From Candidatus Woesearchaeota archaeon (GTDB lineage: Archaea; Nanobdellota; Nanobdellia; Woesearchaeales; GW2011-AR9), in NCBI GenBank assembly GCA_018664115.1, contig JABJOX010000031.1, forward strand, positions 1-36,664: a stretch of DNA of 36,664 nucleotides, in the 5' to 3' direction. A program made the position numbers and the translations under genes. Shown one piece after another: positions 14,693-24,113 of the stretch (the stretch's first letter is position 1; each line of letters starts with the position of its first letter). Below the pieces are notes generated by a model. That model had not been told where the DNA came from, searched no databases, and worked only from the letters and a program-made list of their open reading frames with translations.

Positions 14693-14718
14693 TCTTCAAA
14701 TTAATTATGATGAGTTAT

Positions 14719-15282
14719 TTATTTCACGTCAAACAATTCTGTATGGTCGCCTTTACCTTCTAAACCAAGAGAAAATGTACCCTGAATAATTTTTTTACAA
14801 AGGAAACCAAATTCTTCTTCACCTTCAGAATCGGCGAGGGAAATTTGATAAACTTTAATGGCAACAGTAGATTGTGGTTTAAAAAAAATATTTTTTTCGA
14901 CACAATCATAACCGGTAAAACATCGTCCTTCTTCAACGCCTAATTGAGCTTCATCTAAAACATCACAAGCGAGAGGATTTTCTTTACACAATGCCTCTTT
15001 TTCTTCAACAGAAAAATCGTAATTCATGTTCACAAAACAAATGTGTTCAAATTTTTCGGGAGGGAAAAATTTTTCAATTCTAATTGCACCAAATTCAGTA
15101 TAAATCTTTTTGACAGAGTCTTCTAAATCAGTTTTAAACTGGACAAAAGCTACCTCTTCACCACTAATTATAATTTTAGAGATAGTTTGATAACCAAAGA
15201 TCATAATCAAAGCAAAAGTTAAAGCAGCAACAATAAATACAAATACTTGACCCACTCCCATTCCTTTTTTGTTGTAAATCAT
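14719..15282 (-). CDS. Pilin-like protein with KKGMG signal, 187 aa
   Basis: MIYNKKGMGVGQVFVFIVAA has KKG and then GVGQVF before the helix (about 12-31). The outer part begins with a helical linker (FKTDLEDSVKKIYTEFGAIR) and the strand pair IEKFFPPEKFEHICFVNMNY, followed by an acidic stretch with Cys (EALCKENPLACDV, GRCFTGYDC) and a beta end (STVAIKVYQISLADS). It starts two bases after the stop of the giant surface protein, so the two should share one transcript. It resembles the 210-aa protein at 7145-7777 in layout. Family not recognised. Confidence 0.75.
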   Translation of the reverse strand: MIYNKKGMGVGQVFVFIVAALTFALIMIFGYQTISKIIISGEEVAFVQFKTDLEDSVKKIYTEFGAIRIEKFFPPEKFEHICFVNMNYDFSVEEKEALCKENPLACDVLDEAQLGVEEGRCFTGYDCVEKNIFFKPQSTVAIKVYQISLADSEGEEEFGFLCKKIIQGTFSLGLEGKGDHTELFDVK

Positions 15283-15284
15283 TT

Positions 15285-18200
15285 TTATTTACCTTTCCTC
15301 TTTTTACTAATTTTTTTGAGTTTACTAAAAATATCTTTTGCTTCGCTTTTATTAACAACTTGATGAATTTTTTTATCTTTAGTTTGTTTAGCAATATTGT
15401 CCAGTTTGTTAAAAATAGATTTTTCACCACTTTTTAAACCCGGTTTAATCTCTTCTTTATGTTGAGAATATTTCTGAGCCATATTTTGCAGATGTGATAA
15501 GCCAGGATTCTTTTTCTGAATTAACCGATCTAAATGAGGAATTTTTTCTGATTGCGGACTGAATTTTCCAAATAAACCTCGCCGTTTCTTTTGTTTTAAC
15601 TTATTTACACGAGACTTTTTTAATTGTAATAATTTATTTTTCAAGTTACTTGAAACTGGTTTAATTGTTGAAGCAACTCCAGTTTTTCTAGTTACAGGGG
15701 CTCTTCCCAATGTTGGATGAGTAGCTGTTTTTCCGGCTGGAGAATAAATATAATAATAGACCAAGTAACCAACTCCACCAAAGACCATCATTATTCCTAA
15801 AAGTAAGAAAATCATGGCTAAAGTATTATCGCCTGCAGTAGAAGAAGGTAAAGGATAAGTGGGTGTAGTTGGGAGTGTAGGGTCTTCAGTAAAATCTTCC
15901 AAAGGCGCATCAGCCAAACAAGGATTATATCCATGAAGATATTCTTGATAATTGTTAATATTATCTAAATCATAATCTTCTTCATTGTCTGCAACACCAT
16001 TAGCATCAGAATCAGAATTGGTATAATCTAACAAACAATCAAAAGTATTATAACTCTTTTCCCATTTATCAGGTAAACCATCGCCGTCAGCATCTTCTTT
16101 AATTTCTTTTGTAGGAACTTCACCTTCAGCACAACCAAACTTGTTAACAATTTTTCCGGATGGTGTTTCTAGACATTGATCACATGAATCTAATGTTTTA
16201 TCACCATCTTTATCATTAAAAGGAATATGTTTAGTCCCATTTTTAGTAATATTTTGATCATCACTAACTGAATAACAAATCCAACCACTTTGATCAAAAG
16301 TTATTTTTTGGCCAAGATAATTTTCAGTAGCATTACATAATTTTTCAGTTCCACTTTTTCCATAAACAAAATCTTTACAACCAGAAATATATTTACAAGT
16401 CATTTCGGCAATTACTGAAGCACAAGTATTATTGTTGAAACTAAAAGAAACTTTTGGAGGTACTTTTTCTAAACAAGAGGAATAAGTATTGTTAACTGCA
16501 GCAAAACCGTCACTTTCATAAAATTCGCCTTCATTACCGGCAGCATCAATAGCTTTAACTTTAACGGTATACTTATTACCCAAAATTAATTCTTTGGTAG
16601 AAATTTTAAGAGGTAATTCTGGACCGGTTTCTCCATCAAGAACTATAGCCCCAACTTTTCCAGTATCAACTGGTTTTGGTTCAAGTGCAGAAAGGGTTTC
16701 GTTAATTTCTTTTTCAGTAGATTTATTTTTTTGCAATTTAGCCGCAAAATTTGCTAAGGCTGCTAATTTGCTTTTTTTCTGTTCTGCTTTTTTAACTATT
16801 TCGACATCTTTACCCTGGTTAATTACTTGATAAACGTAACCAGTAATATTATTCTCGTTAGTGTTAACAATCAAACTCATCTCCTCATTTCCACAAGTGT
16901 AATTACCATCTTCGATATTAGTTGTAATTGGTGGAGTTAAATCGTAAGTAAACTTAATTTCTCCAAAAACTGTATGGTCACTCATAACACATTTTACAGG
17001 AATAAGATGTTGACCCTCTTCAGAAATACTAATGTCAGCAAGATGAATTTGCTGATTTTCAGGATTAGTAAAAGGTTTATATCCTTCTGCGTTAAAGTCG
17101 TATTTACAGAAAGCGTTCTTTGAAGTCCCTACAGAGATGGTAATGTTCTGGTCAAAGACATAACCGAAAGGCAGTAAAGTGTTTTCAAGGATATAACCAA
17201 TCTGAGAATAATCTACTGAAAAAGTTATCTCTTCAGTCAAAGATAAATCACTTGCTCCGTTTGAACATTGAGTGTAAAGATTATAATCTTTTTTCGGACC
17301 GACAAAATTAATATTGAAAATTTCTTGATGGTTAAGATTTAATGTTTTTTCAATAGTGCCGGGGAAAGAATATTCCATATTACCATACTCTTGAGAGCCT
17401 GTACCATCTGAACCATCACTAAATTTACATAAAGTTTTATCATCAGTATCAACAAATAATTCAGTAGTAACTCCCTCAAATACTTCGTCCGGTTCAGCAA
17501 AAGCATTAATGATTTCTGGGGCAACAGGATCGTATTCTAAGAAAATAACTATTTCTGGCCCAACTTTCCCGTCAAGATCTTTACATTTAACATAAACTGT
17601 TTTCACACAACTGGTATCATCCCCAGAACAAGAGTCCGGATAAGAAGTGAAAACACTTTCTGGGAAAATTTCAAAAAGATATTTTTTATCTGCGTTAATC
17701 TGTTTAATTTTATGTTCAGGAAGAGCATCGTAATCAAATTCTGAAGAGAAGTCTATCCGACATTCAGTAGTTGGTACTTTAGTAAAAAATTGGAAGTCGA
17801 ACACTTGTTGATTACTAATACCCCATTGTTCTTCTTGGTAAAAATGTTGTTCTGGTTTTTCCAAAGTAATGCCGTAACCTTCAATCAAAACATTTCCACA
17901 AACTGGTTGATAAACAGGATTGTTAGCAAGGTCAGTTGAATAATAACAAACGGTGGAAGATTCTAATAATTCTATGGAAGTAGTATATTCCTGATAACTA
18001 CTTTTTTCAGCAGTAAAGAAATTTGCTTGACAATTGTCGCCCAGACAATAGTAAGTTTTATCACAATCAAAGCCAGTAGATGAACATTCAAAGTCAATGG
18101 TGACCATTTCAATAAAAGGTTCTTCCCAACCAAAAAGAATAGGTTTTTCTTCTCTAATTCCCTCTTTCAAAATGATTTGTGTTTCTGGTGGAGAAAAGTC

Positions 18201-21200
18201 AATCATAAAATTAAAGTAATCTTCATAAGTTTCTGCTAGATTTAAAAGTTCGTTACAAATAACTTTATGTTCGCCCGCATATTCTTTTTCAAAAAATCCA
18301 GGTAAAGAAGCAGTTTGGTGTACTTTACCTTCTTGATCAGAAATGAAATCGGCAATCTTTTCATTATTAGCGGTTAAGTATAAACCACAAGTAGCACCAG
18401 CAACAGTATTAACTTTAAATGAGATTTCGGTTTCGGAAACTGAACTATCCATTTCAGGATTAATAATGTCAATTCTTTCTTCCAAATCAAAAATGTAATC
18501 TTTAACTTTACTATTTTCATTACCGGCATCGTCCAAACAAGTTACGTTTAAATTGAACTTAACGCCTTTTAAATTTTCAAACAAAGCGTTTTTAATTTCT
18601 TCTTCTCGAGGAACAGCAATAACTTTTTTACCACCTAAAGGCAAAATTTGGTTCAAAGTAAAAGTACAGCCTACGATTTCTTTAGTTCCAGTTAAGTAAA
18701 CCGATAATGCAGTAGTATCTGCAACAGTATTAATGTTTTCATTAATTTCAAATTCTGGAACAACATTGTCAATGTAAACAAAAGTTTCCTGCACTGATTC
18801 TTGATTAAAAAATTTATCTTCTGAATAATATTTTAAATGATAAGTTTCGCCGTTGATTTTTTTACCTTGCAAGAAAGCTGAATCAATCAAATTTAAAGTA
18901 ATTGATTCGGAAAGAGCTTTTCCTGGATAAGATATTTCAGTAAAAGCTGATTGCAAATCTTTATCAAAACAATTATCAAAAGTGGTAGAAGTTAAACAAT
19001 AACTGGCAGTGCCTAAGAAATTTTCTTGATAAGGGATTAAAGAATTATCGTCTGCCAAAAGAAATATGTCAGGAGTAGCATAAGAAATAACATTGATACC
19101 TTCAGGAAGAATTTTAGTTTTTGGTGCAGAATGGTCTAATTTACAGTTATTTTGTTCGCTAGGTAAAAATAATTCACAATCAGAAGTACCATCACCATCT
19201 CCATCTTTTACACAACCATTCTCACTATAACCATTAGTGGTACCAGTCCATAAACATTTATCCCAATTACATTCATCATTAGAATTAATTATTTTTCCGT
19301 AAGGGTCTCTTTGTACATTTTGTTGGCCTGTACATTCTAATTCTGTATTGTAAGCATAACAATTACTTTGAGGGGTAGGAGATTCGCCACAACTTGAACA
19401 TTGTGCTAAATTGAAAGCTGAGAAACATCTTCCTAAGCCTGAACAAACTTCAGCAGTACAAAAATTATTTTCGAAAAGATTTGCAAAAGGATTACAAGAA
19501 GAACAATAATCATCTCCTTCCGGATCAAAAACAGCTTCTTCATAACCTTCTTCAACACAATAACCTGTTCCAGTTTCTGGAGTGGTAGAGGTTGGTAAAT
19601 TAATTAAACCATAATCAATCAAATTTTTATTTTCTGCGTCATTAACCCAATTACATTTTGTACCTAAACAATTATTGATTTCACAAGCATCTTTACTATC
19701 ATAATCAAAACAACTTTGCATATCTTGGTCTGAACAACTTTTACATTCGTTAAAAATTGTATTGGCATAATCAAAGTAACAGTAATTGGTAGTGCCTTCT
19801 TCTGGAGAACCACCATAACATTGTTGACGATTGTAGTATATACCAAAAGGGTCAGCTTGTTGAGGGCTCGGACCACAATTACCAGCATTTTGACAAGTTG
19901 CTGAAGTTTTAGAAGATTGAGTACAATAGTAATCTTCGCCAAGAAGAGGTTCGTCAACACAATCTTTGGAAGGATCTAATATGTTTTCATCAGTACACCA
20001 CCAAATGGTTTTTCTAGTTGTTTTATCGCCAACTAAACAAAAAGTGTCCCAACCGCCAGTTTCACTATGATATCTGCCTTCACAACGTTTATCGCCAACG
20101 TTCCCAGGTTCTTCAGTTTCTGATTCTACTGATTCTGTGTCATAATGAGTAATGATTTTGTAAGTGTAATCTACTCCCCATTCTAACTCATCATCATCAA
20201 GGATAAAATTTTCTCCAGGGGAAGCTGATATGATTTTACTTATTTCCCCTTGGTAAGACCTTATGATTTGGTAACCAATAACTTCTGGACAAGGTTTAGT
20301 CCATTCAATTTTCAAAACTTTCTCTCCGGGAACGGGAGTTACAAAAAAATCTTTTACTGGTTTGCCATCACCATCTTCAGTACATACACCAATATAAGTG
20401 GTTAAAAGTAAATTTTCAGTTAAACTTTTTCCTTTTTCAAAAGTGAACTCTTGTTCATACTGAAAGTTTTGATAAACAGCAGAAACGTTATGGGTTTCTT
20501 TACCAATAACTTCAACTTCAATGTTAAAAGCACCTTCAGGATGAGTTGAATAACCTTTAAACACTCCATCTAAGTAAATAGTAGCACCATAAACTACTTG
20601 ATCGGAACCAATAGTAAGTAATTTATCATTATCGGAATCAATATAAACATTACCGGAAATTCCTAAAGCTGCTGTTGGAGTTAATAGAAAATCTAAAGAA
20701 GGATTGACAGCAGTTTGAATAGAATATGGCTGTTCTTCAGCTTTAACTCCAACTTTACTAGCAGTAAAAATATAATTCCCCTTTGGCAATAAATCTGTTT
20801 TATAATTGCCTTTATCGTCAGTAAATGTTTGACCGGAAACTGGACCTGTCCAAGAAACTGTCGCCCCGGGCAATAAACCTAAAGGATCTGTTTTGGATAC
20901 AGTTCCCGCAATAACAGCAATATTTTCTACTTTTTTTAGAATAACAGTTTGTTCAGCTTCTTCTCCGGAAGATAAAGAAACAATTAAAGAGCCGGAAGCA
21001 TAATCTGTTGCAGTAATAGTTAATGAATATGTTCCAGAATTAATTCCAGGAAAAGTTGTTTTACCTGAAGTGCCCGTGGTTTGTTTTGGGATTGTTGCAG
21101 TTAAAATAACTTCTGCACCAGAGATTGGTTGTTCTTGTTCGTCTTGAACAATAATTGTTAAGGACGCTTTTTTAAGTTCAACTTGACAGATATTTGTATT

Positions 21201-21680
21201 GCAATAATTAATATCGACAGTTGAATCAAAAATAGGGGGTGCAGATGATCCTAATTTTTTTGCTTTATCTTCACATTCAAATTGAAAAAGATTATATTGA
21301 CAAAAATCTTTATCTTCAATTTTACAACATCCTGGAGAACACGACGCATCATATTCTTCATCAGGAACTGCTGTTCCACCTAATTGTGTACAGATTCCTA
21401 AAGCGTGGGTTTGACAGTCAACATTACAAATAACCTCTTCACATTCGTCTAATTCTGAACAATCTGAAGTAGGGAAAAAATGTTGATCCATACTACAGGA
21501 ATCGTAAAATTCACAGTCAACTTGTGCTTCCGTATCCAAAATTCCTGCTTGACAGTACAAATCTTCAGAAGCTTCTGGATAGAGATAACAACCAGCAACA
21601 TCAGCTAAAGATAGGAAAGAAAGGGCAGCTAATAGAAATAAACTTAAGACTACTAAAAACGTACCTCTTTTTTTAATCAT
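15285..21680 (-). CDS. Giant multidomain surface protein, 2131 aa, with membrane anchor and basic cytoplasmic tail
   Basis: Probable adhesin or surface scaffold. A signal (MIKKRGTFLVVLSLFLLAAL) is followed by a Cys-rich domain (to about 145) shared with the 350-aa protein at 25362. Then come three carboxypeptidase-regulatory-like Ig modules (about 165-425, with SGAEVILTATIP, PGATVSWTGP and YGATIYLDGVFKGYST), a fibronectin type III-like module (about 440-520) and a long Cys-rich stretch. Several Ig-like beta modules follow, then calcium-loop repeats near 1820-1920 (DKDGDKTLDSCDQC, DADGDGLPDKWEK, DSDANGVADNEEDYDLD). A Pro/Thr stalk, one membrane helix (about 1955-1981) and 150 very basic residues end the protein. 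The tail suggests an intracellular partner. It leads an operon with four pilin-like genes, which suggests they act together. Confidence 0.8.
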   Translation of the reverse strand: MIKKRGTFLVVLSLFLLAALSFLSLADVAGCYLYPEASEDLYCQAGILDTEAQVDCEFYDSCSMDQHFFPTSDCSELDECEEVICNVDCQTHALGICTQLGGTAVPDEEYDASCSPGCCKIEDKDFCQYNLFQFECEDKAKKLGSSAPPIFDSTVDINYCNTNICQVELKKASLTIIVQDEQEQPISGAEVILTATIPKQTTGTSGKTTFPGINSGTYSLTITATDYASGSLIVSLSSGEEAEQTVILKKVENIAVIAGTVSKTDPLGLLPGATVSWTGPVSGQTFTDDKGNYKTDLLPKGNYIFTASKVGVKAEEQPYSIQTAVNPSLDFLLTPTAALGISGNVYIDSDNDKLLTIGSDQVVYGATIYLDGVFKGYSTHPEGAFNIEVEVIGKETHNVSAVYQNFQYEQEFTFEKGKSLTENLLLTTYIGVCTEDGDGKPVKDFFVTPVPGEKVLKIEWTKPCPEVIGYQIIRSYQGEISKIISASPGENFILDDDELEWGVDYTYKIITHYDTESVESETEEPGNVGDKRCEGRYHSETGGWDTFCLVGDKTTRKTIWWCTDENILDPSKDCVDEPLLGEDYYCTQSSKTSATCQNAGNCGPSPQQADPFGIYYNRQQCYGGSPEEGTTNYCYFDYANTIFNECKSCSDQDMQSCFDYDSKDACEINNCLGTKCNWVNDAENKNLIDYGLINLPTSTTPETGTGYCVEEGYEEAVFDPEGDDYCSSCNPFANLFENNFCTAEVCSGLGRCFSAFNLAQCSSCGESPTPQSNCYAYNTELECTGQQNVQRDPYGKIINSNDECNWDKCLWTGTTNGYSENGCVKDGDGDGTSDCELFLPSEQNNCKLDHSAPKTKILPEGINVISYATPDIFLLADDNSLIPYQENFLGTASYCLTSTTFDNCFDKDLQSAFTEISYPGKALSESITLNLIDSAFLQGKKINGETYHLKYYSEDKFFNQESVQETFVYIDNVVPEFEINENINTVADTTALSVYLTGTKEIVGCTFTLNQILPLGGKKVIAVPREEEIKNALFENLKGVKFNLNVTCLDDAGNENSKVKDYIFDLEERIDIINPEMDSSVSETEISFKVNTVAGATCGLYLTANNEKIADFISDQEGKVHQTASLPGFFEKEYAGEHKVICNELLNLAETYEDYFNFMIDFSPPETQIILKEGIREEKPILFGWEEPFIEMVTIDFECSSTGFDCDKTYYCLGDNCQANFFTAEKSSYQEYTTSIELLESSTVCYYSTDLANNPVYQPVCGNVLIEGYGITLEKPEQHFYQEEQWGISNQQVFDFQFFTKVPTTECRIDFSSEFDYDALPEHKIKQINADKKYLFEIFPESVFTSYPDSCSGDDTSCVKTVYVKCKDLDGKVGPEIVIFLEYDPVAPEIINAFAEPDEVFEGVTTELFVDTDDKTLCKFSDGSDGTGSQEYGNMEYSFPGTIEKTLNLNHQEIFNINFVGPKKDYNLYTQCSNGASDLSLTEEITFSVDYSQIGYILENTLLPFGYVFDQNITISVGTSKNAFCKYDFNAEGYKPFTNPENQQIHLADISISEEGQHLIPVKCVMSDHTVFGEIKFTYDLTPPITTNIEDGNYTCGNEEMSLIVNTNENNITGYVYQVINQGKDVEIVKKAEQKKSKLAALANFAAKLQKNKSTEKEINETLSALEPKPVDTGKVGAIVLDGETGPELPLKISTKELILGNKYTVKVKAIDAAGNEGEFYESDGFAAVNNTYSSCLEKVPPKVSFSFNNNTCASVIAEMTCKYISGCKDFVYGKSGTEKLCNATENYLGQKITFDQSGWICYSVSDDQNITKNGTKHIPFNDKDGDKTLDSCDQCLETPSGKIVNKFGCAEGEVPTKEIKEDADGDGLPDKWEKSYNTFDCLLDYTNSDSDANGVADNEEDYDLDNINNYQEYLHGYNPCLADAPLEDFTEDPTLPTTPTYPLPSSTAGDNTLAMIFLLLGIMMVFGGVGYLVYYYIYSPAGKTATHPTLGRAPVTRKTGVASTIKPVSSNLKNKLLQLKKSRVNKLKQKKRRGLFGKFSPQSEKIPHLDRLIQKKNPGLSHLQNMAQKYSQHKEEIKPGLKSGEKSIFNKLDNIAKQTKDKKIHQVVNKSEAKDIFSKLKKISKKRKGK

Positions 21681-21710
21681 ATTATATATGATATAGATAA
21701 ATATTTATCA

Positions 21711-21720
21711 TTTATAAATA
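21711..21720 (-). promoter_or_regulatory. TATA box of block 2
   Basis: TATTTATAAA on the minus strand is centred about 35 bases before the ATG at 21680, predicting a leader of roughly ten bases. A second A/T-rich palindrome at 21700-21707 could also serve, giving a leaderless start. Confidence 0.5.
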
Positions 21721-21779
21721 TATCGAGAAGTGGTGCTTTAAAATGGACATTTATGTTAAAAAAATGAAAATAATTAACA

Positions 21780-24092
21780 TTATTTCTTTTTACAACGAGC
21801 AAGTTTAGTTTTTGTTTTCATATCGCATAAGGAACCTGAAGAATCAGGATCAAAAGAATTAAATGTGGCAGTTATATTGGGGTTTCCACAAGTACTACTT
21901 GACCAATAAAAAGAACAAGCACCTTGGAATAAATCGGGCATTTGACAACTGGAACCGTTTTTATCGTCAACTGATAATAATTCTTGGTAAGTAGGTAATT
22001 CCCAATTAGATGATCCCGCCAAAGAAAGATTTTCACAATAATTCATACAACCATCCCAATCCATCATTTGAGAAGAGGGATTTTTCTGCCAAATATTTCC
22101 AGTTTCATTATCTTTGATTGTTCCGTTGCCTTGATCAACAAACCTTTCTTCTGGAATATCAACACAATTTCCATTTTCACAAGTTTCATTATTTCCACAG
22201 TATTCTTTAGAACTCCACTCTAAACAGCTATCTGAATCATAATCGCCACATTTTTTCCAGTCGTCACCAACACATTCTTTTTTTCCAGAAGGTGAACATT
22301 CATCGTTACAAGTAGGACCGCAATTATCTTCATCTTCGCCAGAATTGCAATCATTTTGATTATCGCAAAGATAAGATTTTGGAATACAATCTCCATTATT
22401 ACATTCGAATTCGTTCGAAGTACAATCAGTTGATTTTGGTACACAAGAATTGTTTTTACAATTTTCATTGGAATTACAATAATCAATTACTTCGTCTAAA
22501 TTGCCACAAGAATCAACCCAGATAACATCTTTATCGCCGTCATTATCAGCATCGTAACAAGTTTGATTATTTTTAGGAGTGCAATCAGTTGATTTTGGAA
22601 CGCAAGAATTGTTTTTACAATCTTCATTGGAATTACAATAATCAATCACTTCATCTAAATTGCCACAAGAATCAACCCAGATAACATCTTTATCGCCGTC
22701 ATTATCAGCATCATAACAAGTTTGATTATTTTTAGGGGTACAATCAGCAGTATCTTGACAAGTGGCGATTTCTTTTTTAAAATTATAAACATTAGTTTCA
22801 AAATCAGCAAGAGTTTTACCGAAAACGTCAACATGAACTCCAGCACTAACATTAAGGCCAACGTAAACATCACACCAAGGATTATCCAAAAAATTGACAT
22901 TAGCACCTAAAAAACCTTTCACTGCTCCGTAAGGTCCAGCAACACCATAAAGTTCTAAAGAAAATTTTGGTTTAGCATAAACTTCAATCGAAGCATTAGC
23001 TTTACTAAAACTAAAAGGCGAATAATCAAAATTGTTATCGAAATTTTTAATTGGTGACCATTGTTTATTATTGTATTCAACGCCATATTGTAATTCTGTA
23101 GATTGTTGAATAGAAGTTTCGGCACTCAATTCACCGTTAGCATCAACGCCAAAAGTAATGGTGAAATTTGGAGTGATAATGACTGGAACCGGACCAATAG
23201 CAAAAGCAATCGGTGGGAATTTAACCGGTTCTAAAGGTGGTAATTGATCATGGATAATTTGAGAATATTCTCCCCTAATTTTTAATTCCAAATCTTCTGT
23301 TCCGGTAATGGTATAACGGACACGTTCGACTTTAAACCAACTAATATCTACTTCTAAATCAGCACCTAAAGCCATGTCTAAATTGCCGTCAAGGAAAAGA
23401 ATGTTATTGTATAGATTAGTATTATCAAAATTAATATTCAATCCTGTAGAAAGTGGAAATTGTTTAGTTTCGACAGAAACATTATCCATAACTGCATCTG
23501 CTTTATTGAGGTAATCTTCAGAAAAATCAAGGTGCGCTTTTACAGTTCCGTTTTGAATTGCATCTTCAAGGGTAGCTTGTTGAGTTTTTACTGTTATTTG
23601 GTTACCATAATGGGTTGTAGAGATTACTTTACGTAAAATTCCTTTTGGAGTTTTGTTATTTATTCCAGCAACAATTACGTCTCCGTTATTTAAATTTTGA
23701 GCATATTGTGAATCATCATCAAAGATTAAAGTGGTTTTATCTGCAGAAATAACGGACAAATAAGATGCTTCATTATTGCTCAATATTTTTGTAGTATTAG
23801 GAATATCTGCCGAAGAATTAGTACAAACATTATTTTCACAAGATTCATTTTCAGGACAATCAAAATTGTGATTACAAGATTTGTCTTCAACACAATAATT
23901 GTCGATACATAACTCTTGACCGGGACAATCATTATCTTTTTTACAAGAAATATTTTCTTGACTAGTTCCACAACTGCCAAAAGCGAAAGTTCCTAAAGCA
24001 AACAAAGAAACAAATTTGTTTTTGGTAGAATTTCTTATTCGTTGCAATAGAGTTGGTTTAAATTCTTTTTCAGCAATAGTTTCTAATTTCAT
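21780..24092 (-). CDS. Putative lipoprotein with LDL-receptor class A, tandem 53-aa repeats and DUF1566 end, 770 aa
   Basis: The leader has a long basic N-part (MKLETIAEKEFKPTLLQRIR), a hydrophobic stretch and FAFGSCG, where the Cys could be lipidated although the lipobox is imperfect. Cys-rich motifs follow (CKKDNDCPGQELC, CENNVC). A module with GDVIVAGINNKTPKGILRKV resembles repeats I associate with bacterial lipoproteins. A large beta-rich region precedes two 53-residue repeats (about 450-555), each with the calcium-loop-like CYDADNDGDKDVIWVD. An LDL-receptor class A domain (about 555-592) reads FECNNGDCIPKSYLCD and GEDEDNCG, with all six Cys and the acidic calcium site. The end (about 647-770) is DUF1566-like (WQKNPSSQMMDWDGCMNYCE, WELPTYQEL). 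This is likely a surface lectin or adhesin, with modules possibly gained from bacteria. Confidence 0.75.
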   Translation of the reverse strand: MKLETIAEKEFKPTLLQRIRNSTKNKFVSLFALGTFAFGSCGTSQENISCKKDNDCPGQELCIDNYCVEDKSCNHNFDCPENESCENNVCTNSSADIPNTTKILSNNEASYLSVISADKTTLIFDDDSQYAQNLNNGDVIVAGINNKTPKGILRKVISTTHYGNQITVKTQQATLEDAIQNGTVKAHLDFSEDYLNKADAVMDNVSVETKQFPLSTGLNINFDNTNLYNNILFLDGNLDMALGADLEVDISWFKVERVRYTITGTEDLELKIRGEYSQIIHDQLPPLEPVKFPPIAFAIGPVPVIITPNFTITFGVDANGELSAETSIQQSTELQYGVEYNNKQWSPIKNFDNNFDYSPFSFSKANASIEVYAKPKFSLELYGVAGPYGAVKGFLGANVNFLDNPWCDVYVGLNVSAGVHVDVFGKTLADFETNVYNFKKEIATCQDTADCTPKNNQTCYDADNDGDKDVIWVDSCGNLDEVIDYCNSNEDCKNNSCVPKSTDCTPKNNQTCYDADNDGDKDVIWVDSCGNLDEVIDYCNSNENCKNNSCVPKSTDCTSNEFECNNGDCIPKSYLCDNQNDCNSGEDEDNCGPTCNDECSPSGKKECVGDDWKKCGDYDSDSCLEWSSKEYCGNNETCENGNCVDIPEERFVDQGNGTIKDNETGNIWQKNPSSQMMDWDGCMNYCENLSLAGSSNWELPTYQELLSVDDKNGSSCQMPDLFQGACSFYWSSSTCGNPNITATFNSFDPDSSGSLCDMKTKTKLARCKKK
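22428..22745 (-). repeat. Two tandem 159-base coding repeats
   Basis: Units at 22587-22745 and 22428-22586 are nearly identical in DNA, each coding for 53 residues (starting DCTPKNNQTCYDADNDGDKD). The few differences suggest a recent internal duplication within the 770-aa gene. Confidence 0.9.
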
Positions 24093-24113
24093 TTTTATCT
24101 GTGTTTTATAATT

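Noticed and set aside
22428-22745. CRISPR-like or mobile repeat
   Set aside because: The two units are in frame, coding and directly joined without spacers, so this is an internal protein repeat.
21780-24092. Eukaryotic contamination because of the LDLa domain
   Set aside because: The gene is intron-free, has the same base composition as its neighbours and shares its leader with the adjacent gene.
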